From an uncultured Alphaproteobacteria bacterium (GTDB lineage: Bacteria > Pseudomonadota > Alphaproteobacteria > RF32 > CAG-239), in contig CATGXW010000060.1 in assembly GCA_949542085.1 (NCBI GenBank), positions 1-6,032 on the forward strand: a stretch of 6,032 nt of DNA, in the 5' to 3' direction. The position numbers and the translations under genes were made by a program. This document shows, one piece after another, positions 1 to 6,032 of this stretch (position 1 is the first letter of the stretch; every line of letters begins with the position of its first letter). Below the pieces are notes generated by a model, which did not search any database, had not been told where the DNA came from, and saw nothing but the letters and a program-made list of their open reading frames with translations.

Positions 1-1885
1 TAATAAAACTAATGCCGGAATAAGTGTTTTGACTTCCTGACAACATATCAAACCCGTTAATCGTCAAAACGTCAGCCACATTCGGATTTTCCCGTATATC
101 TTTGGAAACATCCGCCGTCAACTGGCTGGTGCGTGACAAAGACGATGCCGGCGGCATACTATAAGCCATCAACAAACTGCCCTGATCCTCATTCGGCACC
201 AATCCTCCCGGAATAATCATGAACAGCCAAACAATCAAAGCAATCACACCGGCAAATCCGCCAAGCGCGATTTTACGATAATGCAAAAAGAACTCGACAC
301 CGGCAACATACCAAGCAGTCACCTTATCAAAAAAGGCGTTAAACCACCTGAAAAAACGTGCCGGTTCTTTATGCTCCTGATGAGGTTTGATAATCAAAGC
401 GCACAACGCCGGTGTCAATGTCAGAGCCACCACCGCCGAAATCAAAACAGAAACAGCAATCGTAACCGAAAATTGTTTATACATCACGCCGGTCATCCCG
501 CCCAAAAACGCAATAGGCAAAAAGACGGAAGACAAAACCAACGCCACCGCGACCACGGGACCGGACACTTCTTTCATCGCCTTAATAGCAGCTTCACGCG
601 GCGAAAGTTTTTCCTCGCTCATCAAGCGTTCAACGTTCTCCAACACGATAATCGCATCGTCCACCACAATACCGATTGCCAAAATCAAACCGAACAACGT
701 CAGCAAGTTAATCGAAAAACCTAAGACATACATTCCGGCAAAGGCACCGATAATCGACACTGGCACCGCCAAAATAGGAATCAAAGTTGCCCGCATATTC
801 TGCAAAAACAAATACACAACGGCAATCACCAACAATACGGCTTCAAAAAACGTTTGAATAACCTCATGAATAGACACATTCACAAAGACTGTCGTGTCAT
901 AAGGAACTTCATAAACAATCCCCTCCGGAAAACTCTTTGACAATTCCGCCAAACGCTGCTTCACCAAATCGGCTGTTTCCAAAGCGTTGGCCCCCGGCTG
1001 CAAATAAACGGCAAAAGCCACCGCCGGTTCTCCGTTAAAACGGGCGTTTACACTGTAATCCTGAGCTCCGAGTTCAATTCTGGCCACATCTTTCAAACGC
1101 AGCATCCCGCCGTTGGCATCGCTTTTCAGAATAATGTTTCCAAATTCTTTTTCATCAATCAAACGCCCTTTGGTATTAACCGAATAAGTAAAGGCCACCG
1201 GTTCGCTCATCGGTTCCTGCCCAAACTGTCCGGCCGCAAATTGCGAATTTTGCTCCTGAATGGCGGCAATCACGTCTTGCGGTGTCAAATCAAAATCAGC
1301 CAATTTATCCGGAGAAAGCCAAATCCGCATCGAATAATCCTGACTGGCAAACAAAGAAGCGCTGCCCACGCCTTTGATACGTTTGATTTCATCCAACACA
1401 TTGAGCAAAGCATAATTGGAAACATAAACCGTATCATATTTTTCAGAAGTCGAACGCATGGCCACAACTTGCAAAATCGAATTTGATTTTTGTTCAACCG
1501 TCACCCCGAGTTTCGTAACTTCCGAAGGTAATTTTGCCGTTGCCGCCTGCACTTTATTGTTAACATCGATTGTCGCCTGATCCGGATCCGTTCCGATTTC
1601 AAACACAACACCAATCGTCAGATACCCGCTGGATGTTGAGGTTGAATACATATAAATCATGTTTTTAACGCCGTTAATCGCCTGTTCAAGCGGCGCAGCC
1701 ACCGTATCAGACAAAACTTCCGCCGTCGCTCCCGGATAAGTCGCCGAAATTTGAATTTCGGGTGCCACAATATCAGGATATTGCTCTACCGGCAAAACCT
1801 TCATCGAAACCAAACCGGCCAACACGATAACCAGCGACAAAACCGTTGAAAAAATCGGACGGTCAATAAAAAACTTTGAAAACAT
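1..1885 (-). CDS. RND efflux pump inner-membrane subunit (AcrB/MexB type, HAE1 family), N-terminal 628 residues, cut by left edge
   Basis: Proton-driven drug exporter of the inner membrane, forming trimers that work with the adaptor encoded just upstream and an outer-membrane channel. I translated it from ATG at 1885-1883; the frame stays open to base 1 (628 full codons of a family length near 1040). Visible marks: N-terminal MFSKFFIDRPIFSTVLSL, typical of the first helix; porter-domain motifs LPVEQYPDI (31-39) and ATYPGATAEV (48-57); helices about 340-360, 365-388, 393-414, 440-462 and 470-495. The proton-relay pair D409-D410 lies in GIVVDDAIIVLENVER, matching D407/D408 of E. coli AcrB. A new helix at about 540-557 is followed by PNEDQGSLL, the start of the second porter half. 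AGAGGG stands about 9 nt before the ATG. The gap to the adaptor stop is 20 bp, so the two genes are surely co-transcribed. Substrates cannot be read from the sequence. Whether the C-terminal half is intact is unknown. Confidence 0.96.
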   Translation of the reverse strand, partial: MFSKFFIDRPIFSTVLSLVIVLAGLVSMKVLPVEQYPDIVAPEIQISATYPGATAEVLSDTVAAPLEQAINGVKNMIYMYSTSTSSGYLTIGVVFEIGTDPDQATIDVNNKVQAATAKLPSEVTKLGVTVEQKSNSILQVVAMRSTSEKYDTVYVSNYALLNVLDEIKRIKGVGSASLFASQDYSMRIWLSPDKLADFDLTPQDVIAAIQEQNSQFAAGQFGQEPMSEPVAFTYSVNTKGRLIDEKEFGNIILKSDANGGMLRLKDVARIELGAQDYSVNARFNGEPAVAFAVYLQPGANALETADLVKQRLAELSKSFPEGIVYEVPYDTTVFVNVSIHEVIQTFFEAVLLVIAVVYLFLQNMRATLIPILAVPVSIIGAFAGMYVLGFSINLLTLFGLILAIGIVVDDAIIVLENVERLMSEEKLSPREAAIKAMKEVSGPVVAVALVLSSVFLPIAFLGGMTGVMYKQFSVTIAVSVLISAVVALTLTPALCALIIKPHQEHKEPARFFRWFNAFFDKVTAWYVAGVEFFLHYRKIALGGFAGVIALIVWLFMIIPGGLVPNEDQGSLLMAYSMPPASSLSRTSQLTADVSKDIRENPNVADVLTINGFDMLSGSQNTYSGISFI

Positions 1886-1905
1886 ATATTCAACCCTCTG
1901 TTAGC

Positions 1906-3039
1906 TTATTTTGAAACAGCTTGTTCTTTAACCTGCACGGCCATCCCCGGACGCAACTTCATCATATCGCTGACGATAACCTTGTCTCCGGCTTTCAGGC
2001 CTTCATCAATAATCCAGCCGCCGTCTTTCGTTGTCAAACCGGTCTGAACATTAACGGATTCAACGCGCCCTTGTTCATTCACACGATAAACGTAAGAACC
2101 GCTGGAGGCCTGCATAACAGCTTCTTGCGGAACAACCAAAGCGTCAATACGCGTCAGCCCCTCCATTAACAAACGCAAAAACTGTCCCGGACGCAAACGC
2201 CCTTCCGGATTTGGAAAAACAGCTCTCAATTTGATTGTTCCCGTTGCTTCATCAACATTGGGATTAATAAAATTAATCTGCCCGTCCAAAGGATACAAGG
2301 TGTCATTACCGAATTTAACTTTAGCAAAAATCTCGCTTTTGTTATCAGGATTCTTCACCAAACCACGATCAACCATGTTGGTTAAAGACATAATTTCATT
2401 CTCCGAAGCCGAGAAAATAACATAAATCGGGTTAAGCTGAGTAATACTGGTCAATACTCCGTTAACGGCAATCAAGCTGCCTTCGGACTGCGTTTCCAAA
2501 CTGGTAATGCCGCTAATCGGCGCCCGAACCGTTGTATAATCCAAATTCAACTGCGCTTGGGCGACTTCCGCCTGTGCAAGCTGCGTCGATGCTTTAAGGG
2601 AATTAAGGTTAGCCTGAGCCTCGTCACGGGCTTTTTCACTGACAATGCGTTCTTTAAACAACTTTTCAATTCTGACCCATTGCGTTTCCGCGGCTTTGAG
2701 TTGCGCTTCATTTTGCGCTAACTTGGCCTGAGCCTGCTGCAAAGCTACTTTGAACGGTTCGGGATCAATCTCAAACAAGACATTTCCTTCTTCTACCGTT
2801 GAACCTTCAACATAGTTTCGTTTAAGAAGAATTCCCCCTACTCTGGCTCTCACCTCAGTTTCTTTAGATCCCTGAGCCTTTGCTGAAAACTCAAAACTGA
2901 GCGGAATATTCTGCGGCTGCACATTTATAACCTGAACCACGGGAAGCTGAACCGCATCCGGTGTTTTCTGTTCCTCCTTGCAACCACACAAAATTAAAGC
3001 AGCTGCCAAAAAAGCAAATCCCTTGTGTTTCAAAAACAT
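1906..3039 (-). CDS. RND efflux periplasmic adaptor lipoprotein (membrane fusion protein, AcrA/MexA type)
   Basis: Adaptor that bridges the RND pump to an outer-membrane channel. I choose the ATG at 3039 (377 aa): AAGGA lies 7 nt before it. The in-frame GTG at 3045 would add two residues but leaves only 1 nt after AAGGA. The N-terminus has two Lys, a hydrophobic stretch and a lipobox ending LCGC; Cys20 is the probable lipidated residue, followed by KEEQ. Domains in order: beta-barrel strand and first lipoyl half (about 33-95, with RARVGGIL and VEEGNVLFEIDPEPF); Ala/Gln/Glu-rich coiled-coil hairpin (about 97-167); second lipoyl half beginning LDYTTVRAPISGI (166-178); beta-barrel (about 195-285, ending RLRPGQFLRLLMEG); membrane-proximal domain (about 290-370, with VVPQEAVM and the ending RPGMAVQV). 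Length and order are normal for the family. It is the first gene of a leftward operon with the pump 20 bp downstream. No regulator gene is adjacent. Confidence 0.96.
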   Translation of the reverse strand: MFLKHKGFAFLAAALILCGCKEEQKTPDAVQLPVVQVINVQPQNIPLSFEFSAKAQGSKETEVRARVGGILLKRNYVEGSTVEEGNVLFEIDPEPFKVALQQAQAKLAQNEAQLKAAETQWVRIEKLFKERIVSEKARDEAQANLNSLKASTQLAQAEVAQAQLNLDYTTVRAPISGITSLETQSEGSLIAVNGVLTSITQLNPIYVIFSASENEIMSLTNMVDRGLVKNPDNKSEIFAKVKFGNDTLYPLDGQINFINPNVDEATGTIKLRAVFPNPEGRLRPGQFLRLLMEGLTRIDALVVPQEAVMQASSGSYVYRVNEQGRVESVNVQTGLTTKDGGWIIDEGLKAGDKVIVSDMMKLRPGMAVQVKEQAVSK

Positions 3040-3082
3040 TGTCACATCCTTATAAAAATTATCCTATTTAACAGCCTACTAA

Positions 3083-3111
3083 TATATAATACAAATTTCC
3101 AGTATTTTATA
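3083..3111. repeat. AT-rich inverted repeat in divergent promoter region, candidate operator
   Basis: TATATAATAC (3083-3092) and GTATTTTATA (3102-3111) pair at 9 of 10 positions around the 9-nt centre AAATTTCCA. The arms contain TATAAT on the plus strand and TATAAA on the minus strand, so a protein bound here could affect both operons. The low complexity of AT-rich DNA makes a chance match quite possible. The size (29 bp overall) is plausible for a dimeric repressor site, but no regulator is encoded in the window. Confidence 0.35.
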
Positions 3112-3170
3112 GCCCTGTGAATAGATATGAATGTTTATCATCATATTGAAATTCCTTAAACCATAATTAG

Positions 3171-3204
3171 GTATTGAGCAGCTGCCTATCAAGCTGTTCA
3201 GTGT
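3171..3204 (+). promoter_or_regulatory. Inverted repeat / RNA hairpin in the aaxB leader
   Basis: TGAGCAGCT (3175-3183) and AGCTGTTCA (3192-3200) form a 9-bp stem with one G-U pair around the 8-nt loop GCCTATCA. In RNA the stem can grow outward to 13 bp (3171-3183 with 3192-3204) through one A-U and three further G-U pairs. It ends 9 nt before the AAGGAG ribosome binding site (3214-3219). No T-run follows, so it is not a terminator. If transcription starts just after CATAAT (3162-3167), the hairpin would be at the very 5' end of the mRNA, where it could stabilise the transcript or act on translation. As DNA it could instead be an operator. Confidence 0.45.
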
Positions 3205-3226
3205 AATAAATTTAAGGAGAAAAATA

Positions 3227-3811
3227 ATGACACAAGGCGTTCGTTACCCGACTTTTGCATTTATCACCGGCGGTGCCGGACAAGCTGACGATGGTATTCC
3301 ACCACAGCCGTTTGAAACTTTCTGCTACGACTCCGCCTTACTGCAAGCCAGAATCGAAAACTTCAACGTTGTTCCCTACACCTCTGTTTTGCCTAAAGAA
3401 TTATACGGAAAAATTCTGCCGATTAACGACAAAATCGTCAGCCAATTTAAACACGGTGCCGTCTTGGAAGTCATTATGGCCGGCCATGGTGCCAGCCGCG
3501 ATGAACATAAAGCCATTGCCACCGGCCTGGGCGTCTGCTGGGGTAAAGACAAAAACGGCGAACTGATCGGCGGTTGGGCTGCCGAATACGTCGAGTTTTT
3601 TGACACCCAGATTGATGATGAAATTGCCAAAGGCCATGCGGAAATGTGGTTGAATAAATCTCTGAACCACGAACTGTCAATCCGTGGTGTTGAAAAACAC
3701 TCCGAATTCCAGATGTGGCACAACTATGTCAACATCACACAGCAATTCGGCTACAGCCTGACGGCTATGGGCTTCCTGAACTTTGAACATGCCGATCCGG
3801 CACAGGCTTAA
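3227..3811 (+). CDS. aaxB: Pyruvoyl-dependent arginine decarboxylase (AaxB type)
   Basis: Cytoplasmic enzyme that decarboxylates L-arginine to agmatine and CO2, using a pyruvoyl group made by self-cleavage of the proenzyme. The 194-residue length matches chlamydial AaxB (about 195) as I recall it, and long blocks agree with my memory of that protein: [17 protein letters not shown] (25-41), [13 protein letters not shown] (49-61), [12 protein letters not shown] (75-86), [11 protein letters not shown] (104-114), WAAEYVEFF (117-125) and TAMGFLNFE (179-187). The cleavage site is Thr52-Ser53; Ser53 would become the pyruvoyl group, giving a beta chain of about 52 residues and an alpha chain of about 142. 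Glu120 in AAEY aligns with the catalytic Glu109 of the Methanocaldococcus jannaschii enzyme. Both are intact, so the enzyme looks functional. AAGGAG (3214-3219) is 7 nt before the ATG. The antiporter gene starts 20 bp downstream, supporting arginine rather than histidine or aspartate as substrate. Confidence 0.95.
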   Translation: MTQGVRYPTFAFITGGAGQADDGIPPQPFETFCYDSALLQARIENFNVVPYTSVLPKELYGKILPINDKIVSQFKHGAVLEVIMAGHGASRDEHKAIATGLGVCWGKDKNGELIGGWAAEYVEFFDTQIDDEIAKGHAEMWLNKSLNHELSIRGVEKHSEFQMWHNYVNITQQFGYSLTAMGFLNFEHADPAQA

Positions 3812-3831
3812 TCCCGTAAAAGGAAATAACA

Positions 3832-5319
3832 ATGGCAGATAAAAACATCAAAAACACTGCTGCCGCTGGAAAAGGCGCCAACCCTAACGGGCTTGGCGTT
3901 TTTGCCTTAGCGGCGATTGTCGTCAGCTCCATGCTCGGCGGCGGTATCTATTCCCTGCCCCAAAACATGGCGGCCGGCGCTTCCGCCGGTGCTGTTTTGC
4001 TGGCATGGCTGATAACCGGTATCGGCATTTACTTCATTGCCAACACGTTTTCTATTCTCTCTCGGGCCAAACCGGAACTGACAACCGGAATCTATTCATA
4101 CAGCCGTGCCGGCTTCGGTCCCTATACAGGCTTTACCATCGGTTGGTCTTATTGGCTCTGTCAGGTTTGCGGCAATGTCGGTTATGCCGTCATTACCATG
4201 GACTCCCTAAACTACTTTTTCCCGCCTTACTTTGCCGGCGGAAACAATTTGGCCTCCATTATCGGCGGATCTCTCATTATTTGGGGATTTAACTATTTGG
4301 TTCTCAAAGGCGTGCGGCAGGCCAGTATAATCAATTTAATCGGCACAGTCGTCAAAATCGTTCCGTTGCTTTTGTTTATTTTGATTATGCTGTTTGTTTT
4401 CAAATTCTCCGATTTTGACTTCAACTTTTGGGGAGAAAATATCGCCACCAAATTCAAACTGGGATCGTTAAGCACCCAAATAAAAAGCACCATGCTTGTA
4501 ACTTTGTGGGCTTTCATCGGTATTGAAGGCGCAGTAGTCATGTCCAACCGCGCCAAAAGTCCCGAAGTTATCGGCAAAGCAACATTTTTAGGCTTCATTT
4601 CCTGTTTAATCATCTACATCCTTCTGTCTTTATTGCCGTTCGGTTACATGACACAAGAACAATTGGCTGTGGTTCCCAACCCTTCGACAGCCGGCATTCT
4701 GGAACCCATCGTCGGACGTTGGGGCGCTTGGATGATGAACATCGGATTGCTGGTGTCGGTTTTGACCAGCTGGTTGGCCTGGACCATGGTGACCGCCCAA
4801 ATTCCGCAGGCGGCCGCTGAAGACGGAACATTTCCCAAAGCTTTCACTAAAGAAAATGCGGAAGGCTCTCCATCGGTTTCTCTGTGGGTAACCAGTATCG
4901 CCATGCAATTGTTCTTGTTGTTGGTTTACTTCTCCAACAACGCGTGGAACACCATGCTCAGCATCACCAGCGTCATGGTCTTGCCGGCATATCTGGCATC
5001 CTGCGCATATTTGTGGAAACTGTGCATTGACGGCGAATATCCCGACAACTTGCTGACCAAACGCTCAACGGCATTGTTGACGGCGATCTTCGGCTCGGTT
5101 TACGCCATGTGGTTGATTTACGCCGCCGGTTTGAAATATCTGATGTTGGCCGCGGTCATTATCGCTCTGGGGATTCCCGTCTATATCTGGGCGAGAAAAG
5201 AACACAACCCGCAGACTTGCCCGTTCAACCGTGATGAAAAATGGTTCGCAGGCATATTGATTGCCGTTGCCATAGCCGCTGTTTACGGCTTCTCTCACGG
5301 GTTGATAAACCTAAACTAA
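3832..5319 (+). CDS. aaxC: Arginine/agmatine antiporter, APC superfamily (AaxC type)
   Basis: Inner-membrane exchanger expected to bring in arginine and expel agmatine, feeding the decarboxylase encoded 20 bp upstream. The 495 residues contain about 12 hydrophobic helices, as in the basic amino acid/polyamine antiporters AdiC and ArcD. Helix 1 has the unwound substrate motif SMLGGGIYSLPQNMA (33-47), corresponding to GSG-type sequences in AdiC. Helix 6 has TLWAFIGIEGAVV (224-236), where Trp226 lines up with the gating Trp202 of AdiC, followed by SNRAKSPEVIGKAT (238-251). Helix 8 is NIGLLVSVLTSWLAWTMV (303-320), followed by the AAEDGTFPKAF loop (328-338). AAGGA stands 8 nt before the ATG, the first good start after the aaxB stop. 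From sequence alone an arginine/ornithine exchanger (ArcD) is an alternative; the partner gene tips the choice to agmatine. A perfect terminator follows 7 bp after the stop. Confidence 0.92.
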   Translation: MADKNIKNTAAAGKGANPNGLGVFALAAIVVSSMLGGGIYSLPQNMAAGASAGAVLLAWLITGIGIYFIANTFSILSRAKPELTTGIYSYSRAGFGPYTGFTIGWSYWLCQVCGNVGYAVITMDSLNYFFPPYFAGGNNLASIIGGSLIIWGFNYLVLKGVRQASIINLIGTVVKIVPLLLFILIMLFVFKFSDFDFNFWGENIATKFKLGSLSTQIKSTMLVTLWAFIGIEGAVVMSNRAKSPEVIGKATFLGFISCLIIYILLSLLPFGYMTQEQLAVVPNPSTAGILEPIVGRWGAWMMNIGLLVSVLTSWLAWTMVTAQIPQAAAEDGTFPKAFTKENAEGSPSVSLWVTSIAMQLFLLLVYFSNNAWNTMLSITSVMVLPAYLASCAYLWKLCIDGEYPDNLLTKRSTALLTAIFGSVYAMWLIYAAGLKYLMLAAVIIALGIPVYIWARKEHNPQTCPFNRDEKWFAGILIAVAIAAVYGFSHGLINLN

Positions 5320-5326
5320 ACTTTCC

Positions 5327-5356
5327 GGAAAAAGCGCTGACCTCAGCGCTTTTTCC
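5327..5356 (+). terminator. Rho-independent terminator of aaxBC
   Basis: GGAAAAAGCGCTGA (5327-5340) is followed by CC and then its exact reverse complement (5343-5356). The core GCGCTGA/TCAGCGC is followed by five Ts (5350-5354). It begins 7 bp after the aaxC stop codon. The 2-nt centre means that the last stem pairs must open to form a real loop. Because the A-run and T-run mirror each other, it could work in both directions. Confidence 0.93.
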
Positions 5357-5363
5357 ATTCTTA

Positions 5364-5392
5364 TTGACATCATTCGAACAATACGATAGAAT
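5364..5392 (+). promoter_or_regulatory. Sigma70-type promoter for the gene at 5426
   Basis: TTGACA (5364-5369, perfect -35) is separated by exactly 17 bp from TAGAAT (5387-5392, 5 of 6 to the -10 consensus). Transcription would start near 5399, giving a leader of about 27 nt before the ATG at 5426. It lies directly after the aaxBC terminator, so the downstream gene is its own transcription unit. It is by far the best promoter in the window. Confidence 0.82.
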
Positions 5393-5425
5393 AAAAGCTA
5401 ATAAAAACAACTGCGGACGTTTCAA

Positions 5426-6032
5426 ATGACAAATGATTTAAATATTGATTTATCTGATTTTTTTAATCCCTTGGGTGATAAGGCTAACAAAACCATAAAA
5501 ACTTTGGCTGCCGCCTCCAATACACCTTCTCTTTTGGAACAAGAAAAAATCTGGCTTGATTTAATCAAGCTAAAAGACTCGTTTCCACCAAAAAAGCAAC
5601 AGGAAGTACTAACATCTTTCATTTGCAATGAAGAAGTTTCTCCCCATTTGCAAAAAAAGGCCATTCAACAATTTGCAAAAGAAAACAACACTAAAGCTGA
5701 AGAATACAAAACAAATTTGTGTAGCATTGCCACCGCTGCAAAAAATGGAAACAGAGGTGACATTATGGCCATCACAGAAAGTTTATTACTACAAAAAGAC
5801 GGCTCCAACTCATATACCCTGTTTTCTGTTTTCGAAAGCATAACAACCCAAAACAAACATCTCACAGAAGATTTTGTTGCTAACCCCTCTCCTTATTTTA
5901 AGCTACTGACCGGCATCGTTCAAGAATATCCCTATGAAAAAGAGAGTTCTCAAATACTGGATACACTTAACGAGGGCATCAATAAATCCACATCCGGAGA
6001 GAAACTGAAACCTCTGTTCAATCAAACAGCCT
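5426..6032 (+). CDS. Hypothetical protein, unrecognised, N-terminal 202 residues, cut by right edge
   Basis: I do not recognise this protein. The frame from ATG 5426 is open for 202 codons to the edge, with no stop. It starts MTNDLNIDLSDFFNPLGDKA and has no signal peptide or membrane segment, so the visible part looks soluble. It is rich in Lys, Asn, Gln, Thr and Ser, and several stretches look like amphipathic helices (about 35-52, 72-108, 113-123 and 130-145). There are two Cys (67 and 99). The codons are visibly A/T-richer than in the three genes to the left (many AAA, AAT, TTA, ACA), which may point to a different history or to a fast-evolving, low-constraint gene. A weak GGA (5415-5417) 8 nt before the ATG serves as ribosome binding site, in contrast to the strong promoter upstream. 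Opposite-strand frames here (5422-5664 and 5665-5865) lack comparable support. A real gene is likely because of the long open frame and promoter placement; its function is unknown. Confidence 0.75.
   Translation, partial: MTNDLNIDLSDFFNPLGDKANKTIKTLAAASNTPSLLEQEKIWLDLIKLKDSFPPKKQQEVLTSFICNEEVSPHLQKKAIQQFAKENNTKAEEYKTNLCSIATAAKNGNRGDIMAITESLLLQKDGSNSYTLFSVFESITTQNKHLTEDFVANPSPYFKLLTGIVQEYPYEKESSQILDTLNEGINKSTSGEKLKPLFNQTA

Larger units (their letters stand above)
3040..3226. promoter_or_regulatory. Divergent intergenic control region between efflux operon and aaxBC
   Basis: About 187 bp of AT-rich DNA separates the leftward adaptor gene from the rightward decarboxylase gene, so promoters for both operons should lie here. 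No strong consensus promoter stands out. For the plus strand the best -10 candidate is CATAAT at 3162-3167 (5 of 6 to consensus), with only a weak -35 (TCATCA, 3138-3143, 18 bp spacer); a good -35 match, TTGAAA at 3146-3151, lacks a good -10 at 16-18 bp. For the minus strand, TATTAT (3091-3086) and TATAAA (3111-3106) resemble -10 boxes, again without a good -35. Weak -35 boxes could mean activator dependence, but this is inference. The two inverted repeats in this region are listed separately. Confidence 0.6.

Noticed and set aside
281..857. Two overlapping plus-strand open frames of 147 and 156 codons (281-724 and 387-857)
   Set aside because: They lie antisense to the well-conserved RND pump, have no plausible ribosome binding site, and translate to low-complexity products rich in His, Arg, Asn and Gln or in Lys and Thr with no family likeness.
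3146..3174. TTGAAA (3146-3151) as the -35 box of the aaxBC promoter
   Set aside because: The hexamers at 16-18 bp spacing (TAGGTA, AGGTAT, GGTATT) match the -10 consensus poorly, so I did not call it as a promoter.
3376..3723. Minus-strand open frames inside aaxB (up to 115 codons)
   Set aside because: They are shadows of the recognised decarboxylase gene and have no domain likeness or promoter.
4293..4613. Minus-strand open frame of 106 codons inside aaxC
   Set aside because: It is antisense to conserved transmembrane segments of the antiporter; its hydrophilic, Lys-rich product shows no family features.
5422..5865. Minus-strand frames (5422-5664, 5665-5865) opposite the right-end gene
   Set aside because: Each is shorter than the open plus-strand frame, which also has a well-placed promoter. 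No comparable signals were seen on the minus strand.
1..6032. tRNA or rRNA genes, CRISPR arrays, insertion sequences, phage attachment sites
   Set aside because: Reading both strands I saw no cloverleaf-like segments, regularly spaced repeats, transposase-like proteins or terminal inverted repeats that would support any of these.

Overview
The window reads as a stretch of a Gram-negative bacterial chromosome. It carries a tripartite RND efflux system with a lipoprotein adaptor, which needs an outer membrane. Base composition is moderate: coding regions are rich in GCC/GGC-type codons, while intergenic DNA is strongly AT-rich. No marker gene fixes the taxon. The arginine decarboxylase/antiporter pair is the type best known from Chlamydiae, but this layout (no aaxA in front, an RND operon facing away) does not match the chlamydial locus I know, so I leave the organism open (a host- or gut-associated proteobacterium is a guess).

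Left part (1-3039, minus strand): a two-gene efflux operon. The periplasmic adaptor lipoprotein (3039-1906) is followed after 20 bp by the inner-membrane RND pump (1885 to beyond base 1). Only the first 628 residues of the pump are in the window. No outer-membrane channel gene is seen here; it could lie beyond the left edge.

Middle (about 3040-3226): an AT-rich divergent control region between the efflux operon and the rightward arginine operon. It holds two inverted repeats. One is an AT-rich imperfect palindrome at 3083-3111. The other is a hairpin at 3171-3204 just before the ribosome binding site of the decarboxylase gene.

Right-centre (3227-5319, plus strand): aaxB-aaxC, a pyruvoyl-dependent arginine decarboxylase and a 12-helix APC-family antiporter, 20 bp apart. 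Together they would import arginine, decarboxylate it to agmatine with consumption of a proton, and export agmatine. The operon ends in a perfect 14-bp-stem terminator (5327-5356).

Right end (5364-6032): a near-consensus sigma70 promoter (TTGACA-N17-TAGAAT) starts 8 bp after the terminator and drives an unrecognised gene that runs off the edge. That gene is AT-richer than its neighbours, with Lys/Asn/Gln/Thr-rich, probably helical protein. It is the least explained object in the window.
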